Shown here in pieces: positions 44,659-53,619 of a stretch of DNA of 64,000 nt. Origin of the DNA: JADJWR01 sp964509545. Lineage in GTDB: Bacteria; Pseudomonadota; Gammaproteobacteria; Burkholderiales; Burkholderiaceae_F. The number at the start of each line of letters is the position of its first letter. Position 1 is the first letter of the stretch. A program made the position numbers and the translations under genes. The DNA lies in NCBI GenBank assembly GCA_964509545.1, contig CAZDXQ010000002.1:1-64000 (forward strand). The letters are read 5' to 3'. The notes under the pieces are model-generated. The model did no database searches. It saw nothing but the letters and a program-made list of their open reading frames with translations, and had not been told where the DNA came from.

Positions 44659-44834
44659 ATCTGGCGCCGGCCGGCCGTAACGGTAGCAGGGTCGGTGCGC
44701 GGCCTTCGCCGCAGCCGATGCACGGCCGGACCCGGAAGCCTGCCAGCCGGCGACGGCGAGGCCGGCAGCGCATTCACAATGGCTCGGGACGAAAGTCCTG
44801 TTGCGTGGCCGCGCGCCGGGCGTAAATTGCCCGC

Positions 44835-47621
44835 ATGACGCGCCGACCGATCGCCGTCCGGTATGCCGCGCTGGTCGCGCTGCTGCTGGCGATGGCGCTG
44901 GTCGGCAGCGGCGCAATCGAGGCCTGGGTCTCGTATCGGGAGCGGCTGGCGGCGCTCGAAGCGCTGCAGCGCGAGAAGGCGCAGGCGGCGGCGGTTGCGG
45001 TGTCCCGCTTTGTCGACGATATCCAGCGCAGCCTCAACTGGGTGACGCTCGGCGCCCCACCAACGGACGACGACGAACTCGAAGCGCGCCGGTTCGAACT
45101 GCTGAAGCTGCTGCGGCTGGAGCCGGCGGTCACTACGGCGACGCTGGTCGATGCGCGCGGGCGCGAGCAGCTGCGCGTCTCGAGGATCAAGACCGACCGG
45201 CTGGCCAGCGGCATCGACCTGTCCAACGAGGCCGGCTATCGCCAAGCGCGCGCCGGCCGAACGCATTTCGGCGCCGTGCACTTCGTCGCCCAGACCGAGC
45301 CGTACCTGACGATCGCCACGCCGGGGTCGGCCCGCGACGGCTCGATCGTCATGGCCGACATCAACCTGAAGTTCGTCCACGGGGTCGTCTCGCAGATCAA
45401 GGTCGGCGACAGCGGCTACGCCTACGTCGTCGATGCGGCCGGCCGGCTCGTCTCGCATCCAGAACTGAGCCTTGTGCTGCAGATGACCGATCTGTCGTCC
45501 CTGCCGCAGGTGCGCAACGCCGGCGCCGTCGAGGAGGCTTCGCAAGGCTTCGTCGAGGACGGCCGCAACGTGAAAGGCGCGCCCGTGCTTGCCGCCTACG
45601 CCAGGATCGCGCCCCTGAACTGGATCGTGTTCGTCGAGCAGCCGCGCAGCGAGGCGTTGGCGCCGCTTTCTTACTCGATCGCGCGCAGCGCGCTGATCCT
45701 GCTCGCCGCACTGGCACTGGCGATCACGGTTGGCGTGCTCGCCGCGCGCCGCATGGTGGCGCCGATCGGCGCGCTGCAGCGCGGCGCACAGCGCTTCGGC
45801 GCCGGCGCTCTCGACCATCGCATCGAAGTGGCGAGCGGCGACGAACTCGAGGAACTGGCCGCGCAGTTCAATTCGATGGCTGATCGCCTGCGCGAGACTT
45901 ATGCAGGCCTCGAGCAGCGCGTCGCCGAGCGGACCCGCGAGCTGGACGCACGCAATCGCGAGGTCACCGAGGCGCTCGAGCAGCAGACCGTCACGGCGGA
46001 GATTCTGCGCGTGATCAGTTCGTCGCCCACCGATGCGACGCCCGTCTTCGAGACCATCGTCACCAACACCGCCCGATTGTGCGGCGCGCATTTCGCTTCG
46101 GTCTTTCTGCTTGAAGGCGACCGGCTGCGCTCCGCGGCACATACCGAGGTCACGCGGGAGTTCGGCCGCTACCTCGAAGCGGGCTTCCCCGTGGATCGCT
46201 CGACGACGGCGGGGCGCGCCACGCTCGAGCGCCGGCCGGTGCAGGTCGTCGACATCCTCGCCGATCCCGAGTTCGGCGTGATGCCGGCGCACCGCAGCGA
46301 GGGCGTGCGCACCGTGCTCGCGGTTCCGATGCGGCACGACGATCGCCTGCTCGGCGTGATTGCGATCTGGCGCCGTGAGGTCCGGCCGTTCACGGACGGC
46401 CAGGTGAAGCTGCTCGAAACCTTTGCCGCGCAGGCGGTGATCGCGATCGAGAACCTGCGCCTGTTCGAGCAGATCCGGCAGACGAGCCGCAAGCTCGATC
46501 TCGCCAACCAGGCCAAGTCACGGTTGCTCGCTGCCGCCAGCCACGACCTTCGCCAGCCGATGCACGCACTGTCGCTGTTCGTCGACCAGCTGCGCGCCAG
46601 CCGATCGACCGAGGAACAGGCGGCGTTGACGCGGCGGGTCGGCGACGCGGTGGCCAGCCTCACGGAGCTGCTCGATCAGCTGCTCGACCTGTCCAAGCTC
46701 GACGCCGGCGCGGTGCAGGTCGCGGCGCAGGACTTCCCGGTGCGCGAGCTGCTGGCGTCGATCGCAACGCAGTTCGGTCCGCTGGCCCGCGCCAAGGGCA
46801 TCGACCTACGCCTGCGCGCGCGCGATTCATGGCTGCGCAGCGATCCGCTGCTGGTGCAGCGGATCGTGCTGAACCTGGTCGCCAATGCGATCCATTACAC
46901 CGAGCGCGGCGGCGTGCTGGTCGGCTGCCGCCGCCGCGGTGGTCGGCTGCGCATCGAGGTCTGGGACACGGGCTGCGGCATCCCGGAAGACCGGCGCGAC
47001 GAAGTGTTCCGCGAGTTCGTCCGCCTGGACCAAGGTGAGCACCGTCGCGCCAGCGGCCTCGGCCTGGGTCTCGCCATCGTGGCGCGGCTGGCCGACCTGC
47101 TCGGCACGCGAATCGAGCTGCGCTCGCGGATGAATCGCGGTTCGGTGTTCGCGTTCGAGCTTCCGGCCGGCACTGCGCTACCGGACGCCGTCGCGCCCGT
47201 CGCCGCGCCGCTGGGCGCCGCCGAACTGCGCGGCGTATTCGTGCTGGTCGTCGACGACGCGGAAGATTCGCGCGTCGCGATGTGCGGACTGCTCGAGCGC
47301 TGGGGCTGCCTGACGATTGCCGCCATCGACGGCGCCGCCGCGATCGCGCAGCTTGCCGCTCACGATCGGCCGCCCGAGCTGATCGTCTGCGACTACCGGC
47401 TGCAGACCACCGACGACGGACTGCAGGCGATCGCGCGGATCCGCGCCGCCATCGGCGATGAGGTGCCGGCCGTGCTCGTCACCGCCGAAACCAGCGCGGC
47501 GGTCGCCGACGCCGCCGCTGCTCAGGGCGTGCCGCTGCTGCACAAGCCGGTATCGCCGGTCAAGCTGCGCGCGCTGCTGATGCGGCTCATCGCCGTGCGC
47601 GCCGCCGAACACGCGGGCTGA
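44835..47621 (+). CDS. hybrid sensor histidine kinase (Cache-HAMP-GAF-HisKA-REC)
   Basis: 928 aa. Two transmembrane helices (residues about 9-31 and 275-298) flank a periplasmic Cache-type sensor. HAMP (about 300-350), a coiled coil and a GAF domain (about 395-550) follow. HisKA has the phosphoacceptor His570 in AASHDLRQPMHALS; HATPase follows with N, G1 and G2 boxes (NLVANAIHYTE, DTGCGIPE, GLGLGLAIV). A receiver domain has Asp853 in VCDYRLQTTDDG. It probably passes phosphate to the LuxR-type regulator at 48606. Neighbouring substrate-binding proteins may present the ligand to its sensor domain. Confidence 0.9.
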   Translation: MTRRPIAVRYAALVALLLAMALVGSGAIEAWVSYRERLAALEALQREKAQAAAVAVSRFVDDIQRSLNWVTLGAPPTDDDELEARRFELLKLLRLEPAVTTATLVDARGREQLRVSRIKTDRLASGIDLSNEAGYRQARAGRTHFGAVHFVAQTEPYLTIATPGSARDGSIVMADINLKFVHGVVSQIKVGDSGYAYVVDAAGRLVSHPELSLVLQMTDLSSLPQVRNAGAVEEASQGFVEDGRNVKGAPVLAAYARIAPLNWIVFVEQPRSEALAPLSYSIARSALILLAALALAITVGVLAARRMVAPIGALQRGAQRFGAGALDHRIEVASGDELEELAAQFNSMADRLRETYAGLEQRVAERTRELDARNREVTEALEQQTVTAEILRVISSSPTDATPVFETIVTNTARLCGAHFASVFLLEGDRLRSAAHTEVTREFGRYLEAGFPVDRSTTAGRATLERRPVQVVDILADPEFGVMPAHRSEGVRTVLAVPMRHDDRLLGVIAIWRREVRPFTDGQVKLLETFAAQAVIAIENLRLFEQIRQTSRKLDLANQAKSRLLAAASHDLRQPMHALSLFVDQLRASRSTEEQAALTRRVGDAVASLTELLDQLLDLSKLDAGAVQVAAQDFPVRELLASIATQFGPLARAKGIDLRLRARDSWLRSDPLLVQRIVLNLVANAIHYTERGGVLVGCRRRGGRLRIEVWDTGCGIPEDRRDEVFREFVRLDQGEHRRASGLGLGLAIVARLADLLGTRIELRSRMNRGSVFAFELPAGTALPDAVAPVAAPLGAAELRGVFVLVVDDAEDSRVAMCGLLERWGCLTIAAIDGAAAIAQLAAHDRPPELIVCDYRLQTTDDGLQAIARIRAAIGDEVPAVLVTAETSAAVADAAAAQGVPLLHKPVSPVKLRALLMRLIAVRAAEHAG

Positions 47622-47628
47622 TTCGCCG

Positions 47629-48609
47629 TCAGTCGATCACGCGATCGGCGCGCAGAAGAAGTGATTGCGGCAGCGTGATGCCAAGGGCCCGCGCGGTCCT
47701 GGCATTGACGATCAGCTCGAACCGCGCCGAGCGTTCGACCGGAAGATCGGCGGGCCTCGCGCCTTTCAGGATCCGGTCGACGTAGACGGCAGCGCCGCGG
47801 TAGGCATCCTCGTAATTGGGCCCGTAACTGAGCAGCGCGCCGCCTTCCGCGTTCAGCCGCGCGCCGCTCACGCTCGGCAGACGGTACCTGATCGCCAGTT
47901 CGGCGATGCGCGCGGCATGCGTGACGAACACCGGTTCGCCCATCACCAGCAACGCCGAAACCGACTCACGCGCCGCAGTCGACAACGCGCGGTCGATCTC
48001 TTGGGCGTCGCGCGCCTCGAGCATCCTCAGTTCCAGCTTCAGTTCGCGCGCGGCCGACGTCGCTTCGTTCAGCTGTTGCTCCTGAAACACCCGATTGGCC
48101 GGGTTCCACAGGACCGCCACGCGCGCCGTGGCGGGCATCAGTTCGCGCACCAGTTCCAGCTGCTTGCCGACGACGCCGGCAGCGACCGCCGACGTGCCCG
48201 TCACGTTGCCTCCGGGGCGCGCCAGGCTCGCCACCAGCCCGGACGCCACCGGGTCGGAGACGCCGATCATGACGATCGGGATCGACGCCGTCGCCTTCAT
48301 CGCCGCGATCGCCGCCTGGGTGACCTGGGCGACGATCACGTCCGGCTTGCGCTGCACCAGTTCCGCCGCGAGCGCGGGGAGCCGCTCGAAACGTCCTTCG
48401 GCGTTGCGGTATTCGAAGGCGTAGGTCTTGCCCTCCAAATGGCCGAGCCGGCGCAACTGCTGCAGGAAAAGCTCCTGCAGCGGATTCGGACTCGGGCTCA
48501 GGTACGCGATGACCGGCAGCCGGGTCGCCGGTTGCGCTTGCGCGGCGCATGCCGCCAGTGCGGCGCCGCTGGCGACACCCAGCGTCCTCAGAATCCGCCA
48601 CGGTGTCAT
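47629..48609 (-). CDS. COG2984 substrate-binding protein, intact copy
   Basis: 326 aa ABC_sub_bind family protein with signal peptide (GAALAACAAQAQP), IAYLSPSPN at the start of the mature fold, SIPIVMIGVSDPVASGL, GGNVTGTS and the C-terminal LLLRADRVID. It overlaps the stop of the response regulator gene by 4 bp, so the two are translationally coupled. It is a close relative of the frameshifted copy at 43683. No transporter partners, so it may work as a sensor accessory. Confidence 0.88.
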   Translation of the reverse strand: MTPWRILRTLGVASGAALAACAAQAQPATRLPVIAYLSPSPNPLQELFLQQLRRLGHLEGKTYAFEYRNAEGRFERLPALAAELVQRKPDVIVAQVTQAAIAAMKATASIPIVMIGVSDPVASGLVASLARPGGNVTGTSAVAAGVVGKQLELVRELMPATARVAVLWNPANRVFQEQQLNEATSAARELKLELRMLEARDAQEIDRALSTAARESVSALLVMGEPVFVTHAARIAELAIRYRLPSVSGARLNAEGGALLSYGPNYEDAYRGAAVYVDRILKGARPADLPVERSARFELIVNARTARALGITLPQSLLLRADRVID

Positions 48610-49271
48610 CGCGGTCGACGCCGCGCCTCCGGCAGCGCCAGGCCGAGCCTGTTGACGGCGAGCACCGCCTGCGTCCGGTTGGTCACGTTCAGCGCCTTCA
48701 AGATCGCGGTGACCTGGTTCTTGACCGTCGATTCGGCCAGGTCGAGTTCGCGGCAGATCACCTTGTTCGGCTCGCCCCGAATGAGCAGCGCGAGAATCTG
48801 CGCCTGCCGCTCGGTCAGGCCGATGTCGGTCGGCGAGCGGACGCCCGGCTGCGGCGCGGCGGTCGGCGCCTCCCCGCGGCCGAGCAGTTCGGGCGGAATG
48901 TAGACGCCTCCCGCCAGGACCAGCTGCAGCGCGCTCTTCAGCACCTCGCTGCTCGACGACTTCGGGATATAGCCCATCGCCCCACAGTCAAGCACTCGCT
49001 GCACCGTATCGCGATCGACGCTGGCCGAGACGACGACCACCGCGATCGCCGGATGCTGCTCGCGCAGCGCCTTCAGCATCGCCAGTCCGTGCATGCCCGG
49101 CAGCGCGAGGTCGAGCAATACGAGGTCGAGATCGGGTTCGCGTTCAATCAGTTCGAACGCCTGTTTCGGTTCAGCGGCCTCGTGCACTTCGGCGCCCGGC
49201 ACGAGCGTCATGAGGACGCGCCCGAGCGCTTCGCGCAGCAGCGCATGATCGTCGACGATCAACGCCTTCAT
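48606..49271 (-). CDS. two-component response regulator, NarL/LuxR type
   Basis: 221 aa. Receiver domain with acidic pair D7-D8 and phospho-acceptor Asp54 in VLLDLALPG, then a C-terminal LuxR helix-turn-helix (LTERQAQILALLIRGEPNKVICRELDLAESTVK is the region; the recognition helix is ESTVKNQVTAIL). The start at 49271 (MKALIVDDH) is the first family Met. It lies 7 bp after the wrecked third binding-protein gene and overlaps the intact one, and is the natural partner of the hybrid kinase across the locus. Confidence 0.9.
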   Translation of the reverse strand: MKALIVDDHALLREALGRVLMTLVPGAEVHEAAEPKQAFELIEREPDLDLVLLDLALPGMHGLAMLKALREQHPAIAVVVVSASVDRDTVQRVLDCGAMGYIPKSSSSEVLKSALQLVLAGGVYIPPELLGRGEAPTAAPQPGVRSPTDIGLTERQAQILALLIRGEPNKVICRELDLAESTVKNQVTAILKALNVTNRTQAVLAVNRLGLALPEARRRPR

Positions 49272-49278
49272 GCGGACA

Positions 49279-49500
49279 TCAGCCGATGATCCGGTCGGTG
49301 CGCAGCGACAGCGCCGGCGGCACCACGATACTGACGTCGTGTGCAACCTTGCGGTTGAGCACGGGTTCGTCGCGCGCCGACCGCTCGATCGGACGGTCTG
49401 GCGCCTTTCAGCAGCCGCTCGACATAATGCGCCGCCCACGTCTGCTCGGCCCCGCCACAGAGAATCCGCGGGCGATCGCTGCGGTCATCAATGTGGCGCA
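49279..49500 (-). pseudogene. remnant of a third COG2984 substrate-binding protein
   Basis: Only the C-terminal part is recognisable. One frame reads AAHYVERLLKGARPSD; the next frame continues IERSARDEPVLNRKV and ends VVPPALSLRTDRIIG before TGA at 49279-49281. These match the end of the intact copies (YVDRILKGARPADLPVER ... PPALLLRADRV) with a frameshift at about 49386-49393. Upstream of about 49500 the resemblance is lost. It sits directly before the response regulator. Confidence 0.65.
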
Positions 49501-49880
49501 GGTCGCGCAAGGTGTTCTGCGCTGCCCATGATGCGATTTCCGGGCCGCCGAGCGCTGTTGCCAGCATCGGGTCACGCCGCCTCATCCGTCGCTCGCTCGA
49601 TGACCGGTGCATTTACCGCGCATCCTTGCGATGCTTCCCTATCATACGTACCGACGCACGGATCGCTGCCAACGTCGCTGCAAGCTGCGGGTGACGCCGG
49701 ATCTTCCGTACTTCGCGGAGCCAGCCCCGCCGCGCTGTCGAACGGCGGTAAAGCGCGCTGCTCCAGCCAATGTTCGGCAGCCAGCGCGTCCGGCACGCGC
49801 TGCAGGCCGTAACTGACGATGCGCTGCCGATCGTTGCCTTTGCCGCCCGCCAGCGCCGAATCCGAGATGGAGATCGCCCG
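49501..49880. other. degenerate region, no supported gene
   Basis: 380 bp between the binding-protein remnant and the hydrolase gene. Several short overlapping frames exist on both strands but none has a recognisable product; it may hold the unrecognisable N-terminal part of the decayed gene and the hydrolase promoter. Confidence 0.4.
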
Positions 49881-50429
49881 ATGCCCACCGCCCTGCTGCT
49901 GATCGACATTCAGAACGACTACTTCCCCGGCGGGGCGATGGAGCTGGATGGAAGCGAAGCGGCCGCGCAGTGCGCGGCGCTGCTGCTGGCCGCGTTCCGC
50001 AAGCGGGACCTGCCGATCATCCACGTGCAGCATGTCTCGACGCGGCCGGGTGCGACGTTCTTCCTGCCTAACACCCGTGGCGTCGAGATCCATGAATCGG
50101 TCGCGCCGCTACAAGGCGAGACGATCGTGCGCAAGCACTTTCCCAACAGTTTCCGCGAAACGCCGCTGCTCGAACACCTGCGCGACCGAAACATCACGGA
50201 CCTCGTGATCGCCGGCATGATGACGCATATGTGTGTCGATACGACAACGCGCGCCGCTGCCGACCTCGGTTTCGGCTGCCGGCTTGCGCACGATGCCTGC
50301 GCGACGCGGTCGCTGTCCTTCGGCGGCTCGACCGTCGCGGCGGCGGACGTGCAGACCGCCTTCATCGCTTCGCTGAACGGTCTGTTCGCGCGGGTGAAGT
50401 CAGCCGGCGAATGGTGCGCCGATCTGTGA
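49881..50429 (+). CDS. isochorismatase-family cysteine hydrolase
   Basis: 182 aa. The catalytic triad is visible: Asp in LLLIDIQNDYF, Lys in IVRKHFPNSF, and Cys in GMMTHMCVDTT with the preceding cis-peptide region. The fold hydrolyses amides or vinyl ethers, for example nicotinamide, ureidoacrylate or N-carbamoyl compounds. The substrate is not clear. It is convergent with ccoG, 70 bp away. Confidence 0.88.
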   Translation: MPTALLLIDIQNDYFPGGAMELDGSEAAAQCAALLLAAFRKRDLPIIHVQHVSTRPGATFFLPNTRGVEIHESVAPLQGETIVRKHFPNSFRETPLLEHLRDRNITDLVIAGMMTHMCVDTTTRAAADLGFGCRLAHDACATRSLSFGGSTVAAADVQTAFIASLNGLFARVKSAGEWCADL

Positions 50430-50499
50430 TGCCGCCGCCGGGCGCTGCCGCCCCTGACTCGTCCCGGCCGCAAAGGGCGCCGACCCCTCCGGGTTGACG

Positions 50500-51957
<1,458 letters not shown>

Positions 51958-51990
51958 GCGTTTTCTGCCGTCGACCGCTGCCGTTCGCCG

Positions 51991-52248
51991 TCAGCGCACG
52001 GCGAAGTCGATGGCGATGGCGCCGGGTTCGCGCTGCCGGTATTCGATCGCGACCCGGTCTCCGTAACGCGCGGCGATCTGCGCCAGCAGGGGCAGCGGAT
52101 CGTGGTCGTTGACGAAACGCATCGTCTCTCCGGGCTGCAGCGCATCGAGTGCGCCGAAGATCGCGGCGTGGCGGAAGCGCTTGGCCACGCCGCGCGCATC
52201 GAAGGGATAGATCGCGCTCGGCGACAGGTGCAGGTGAACGTTCGACAT
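51991..52248 (-). CDS. DUF2249 domain protein
   Basis: 85 aa SirA-like DUF2249 protein (LSPSAIYPFDARGVAKRFRH, FGALDALQPGETMRFVNDHDPLPLL). Such small proteins recur near denitrification and NO-stress genes; their biochemical role is unknown. The start at 52248 gives the usual N-terminus. It forms a pair with ccoG and lies behind a promoter that has a candidate NsrR site. Confidence 0.85.
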   Translation of the reverse strand: MSNVHLHLSPSAIYPFDARGVAKRFRHAAIFGALDALQPGETMRFVNDHDPLPLLAQIAARYGDRVAIEYRQREPGAIAIDFAVR

Positions 52249-52366
52249 CTTTCCGGATTTCCTCTGATCAGTGCCGGCGCGGCGCGCCGGCGGTTGCATG
52301 CGAGTAACGCGATCCGCCCGGCCACGCATGGAGCAGACCGCCAGAAGCTGTATCTCTTTTATATCT

Positions 52367-52412
52367 ATTCTAGGGCGCAGATGTCACTGAAGCAATATCA
52401 TGCGTACATCTA
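52367..52412 (-). promoter_or_regulatory. DUF2249-ccoG promoter with candidate NsrR site
   Basis: Leftward promoter: TTGCTT (52390-52395 on +) and TAGAAT (52367-52372) with 17-bp spacing. A 23-bp near-palindrome at 52390-52412 has right half TACATCT and partly matches the NsrR consensus (13 of 18 half-site positions by hand). It overlaps the -35. A weaker match is at 52345-52367. Confidence 0.45.
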
Positions 52413-52453
52413 ATCGGAGCGGCCTTCCCTGAGAAGACGTTGCCGGCGCGGTT

Positions 52454-52906
52454 TCAGGCGGCGCGGGCGCGCGGCCGCCGGGTGACCGCGATGCGGCGTG
52501 AGGCCGACGTTGCGGGCAGCAGGTCGGCCAGCGTGTGGCCGTCGAGGTGCTCGAGGAAGCGCTGCAGCGCGCCGTCAATGACGCCGGCCAGCCGGCAGTG
52601 CCCGGTGAGCGTGCAGCGGTCGCCGGTGGCAAAGCACTCGACGAGGGCGAAGTCCGGCTCGATGCTGCGCACGACCGCGCCGAGATTGATCTCGGCCGGC
52701 GGCGCGGCCAGCCGCATGCCGCCGCCCTTGCCGCGCACGGTCTCTATGAATCCGGCCAGCGCCAGCTGGTGCGTGATCTTCATCAGGTGCGCTTCGGAGA
52801 TGTCGTAGGCGCGGGCGATCTCGGCGATCGTGCACAGGCGGTCCGGCTGACGCGCCACGTACATCAGCAGGCGCATCGCGTAGTCGGTCATCGTCGTCAG
52901 GCGCAT
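52454..52906 (-). CDS. nsrR: Rrf2-family NO-sensing repressor NsrR
   Basis: 150 aa. Winged helix (residues 1-60; YDISEAHLMKITHQLALAGFIETVRGKGGG) followed by a cluster-binding loop with Cys91, Cys98 and Cys104 (ECFATGDRCTLTGHC). Asp8, the fourth cluster ligand in a characterised NsrR, is also present. NsrR uses a 4Fe-4S cluster to sense nitric oxide. Co-transcribed with fdxA (17-bp gap) behind an NsrR-type operator, so it is probably autoregulated. IscR is less likely given the Asp8 and the context. Confidence 0.85.
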   Translation of the reverse strand: MRLTTMTDYAMRLLMYVARQPDRLCTIAEIARAYDISEAHLMKITHQLALAGFIETVRGKGGGMRLAAPPAEINLGAVVRSIEPDFALVECFATGDRCTLTGHCRLAGVIDGALQRFLEHLDGHTLADLLPATSASRRIAVTRRPRARAA

Positions 52907-52923
52907 CGGCTCTCCGTGGTAGA

Positions 52924-53328
52924 TCAGCGCTCGGGCTGGCTGTCGGAAGCCGCGAGCAATGCGTCCTGCGCTTCGGCCGACGGATCGTCGGCCGCGAGCG
53001 CGCTGCGCCGGTCGAGCATTTCGCGCTTGTCGCTGACCTGCGCCCATTGATCGGCGTCGGCCGGCGCCGGCTTCACGCGGGTGATGGGCGGCCAGTGCCG
53101 GGCCAGCGTCGCGTTCTCGGCGATGAAGTCCACCTGATCGGCGGGCACGTCCTCTTCCGCGTTGATCGCCTCGACCTGGCACTCGGGTACGCAGACGGCG
53201 CAGTCGATGCATTCTTCCGGATCGATCACCAGCATGTTCTTGCCTTCCCGGAAGGCGTCGACCGGACAGACATCGACGCAGTCGGTGTACTTGCACTTGA
53301 TGCAGGATTCGGTGACGACGTAGGTCAT
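52924..53328 (-). CDS. fdxA: 7Fe-8S ferredoxin FdxA
   Basis: 134 aa. N-terminus MTYVVTESCIKCKYTDCVDVCPV carries the 3Fe-4S-type cluster ligands in its second half, and CIDCAVCVPECQ the 4Fe-4S cluster. The Asp/Ala-rich tail (residues about 60-134) extends beyond the compact ferredoxin fold, as usual for FdxA. First gene of the fdxA-nsrR operon, with its promoter at 53463-53490. Confidence 0.93.
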   Translation of the reverse strand: MTYVVTESCIKCKYTDCVDVCPVDAFREGKNMLVIDPEECIDCAVCVPECQVEAINAEEDVPADQVDFIAENATLARHWPPITRVKPAPADADQWAQVSDKREMLDRRSALAADDPSAEAQDALLAASDSQPER

Positions 53329-53444
53329 GGCAAGACTTCGCGGCGACAGGCCCCGGCGCTGCAGCATCCGGGGCACGCGGGATCGAGACACCGCACGATC
53401 GCGGCGCTCTGCCGATAGCGGCTCGCGATGCGCTGTGCCGACTT

Positions 53445-53490
53445 AAGATTTACATGTCGTACATCTTATATGCGGGTGGCGCGCTGTCAA
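53445..53490 (-). promoter_or_regulatory. fdxA-nsrR promoter with NsrR operator
   Basis: Leftward promoter: TTGACA (TGTCAA on +, 53485-53490), 16-bp spacer, TAAGAT (ATCTTA on +, 53463-53468). The 23-bp near-palindrome 53445-53467 overlaps the -10. Its halves AAGATTTAC and GTACATCTT match 15 of 18 positions of the NsrR consensus (AAGATGTAT ... ATACATCTT). Repression of its own operon in the absence of NO follows naturally. Confidence 0.8.
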
Positions 53491-53619
53491 CCCGCCCGTG
53501 CCCATGGTCGGAACGACTGCGCGGGGCCGTTCCAGCCAACGTTGCCCGCCGGCGTCGGGTCCGTTTCGGTTTTCTACGACCGTGTGACCGGTGCCCGCGG
53601 CCCACTGCCGCGCCTGGGC

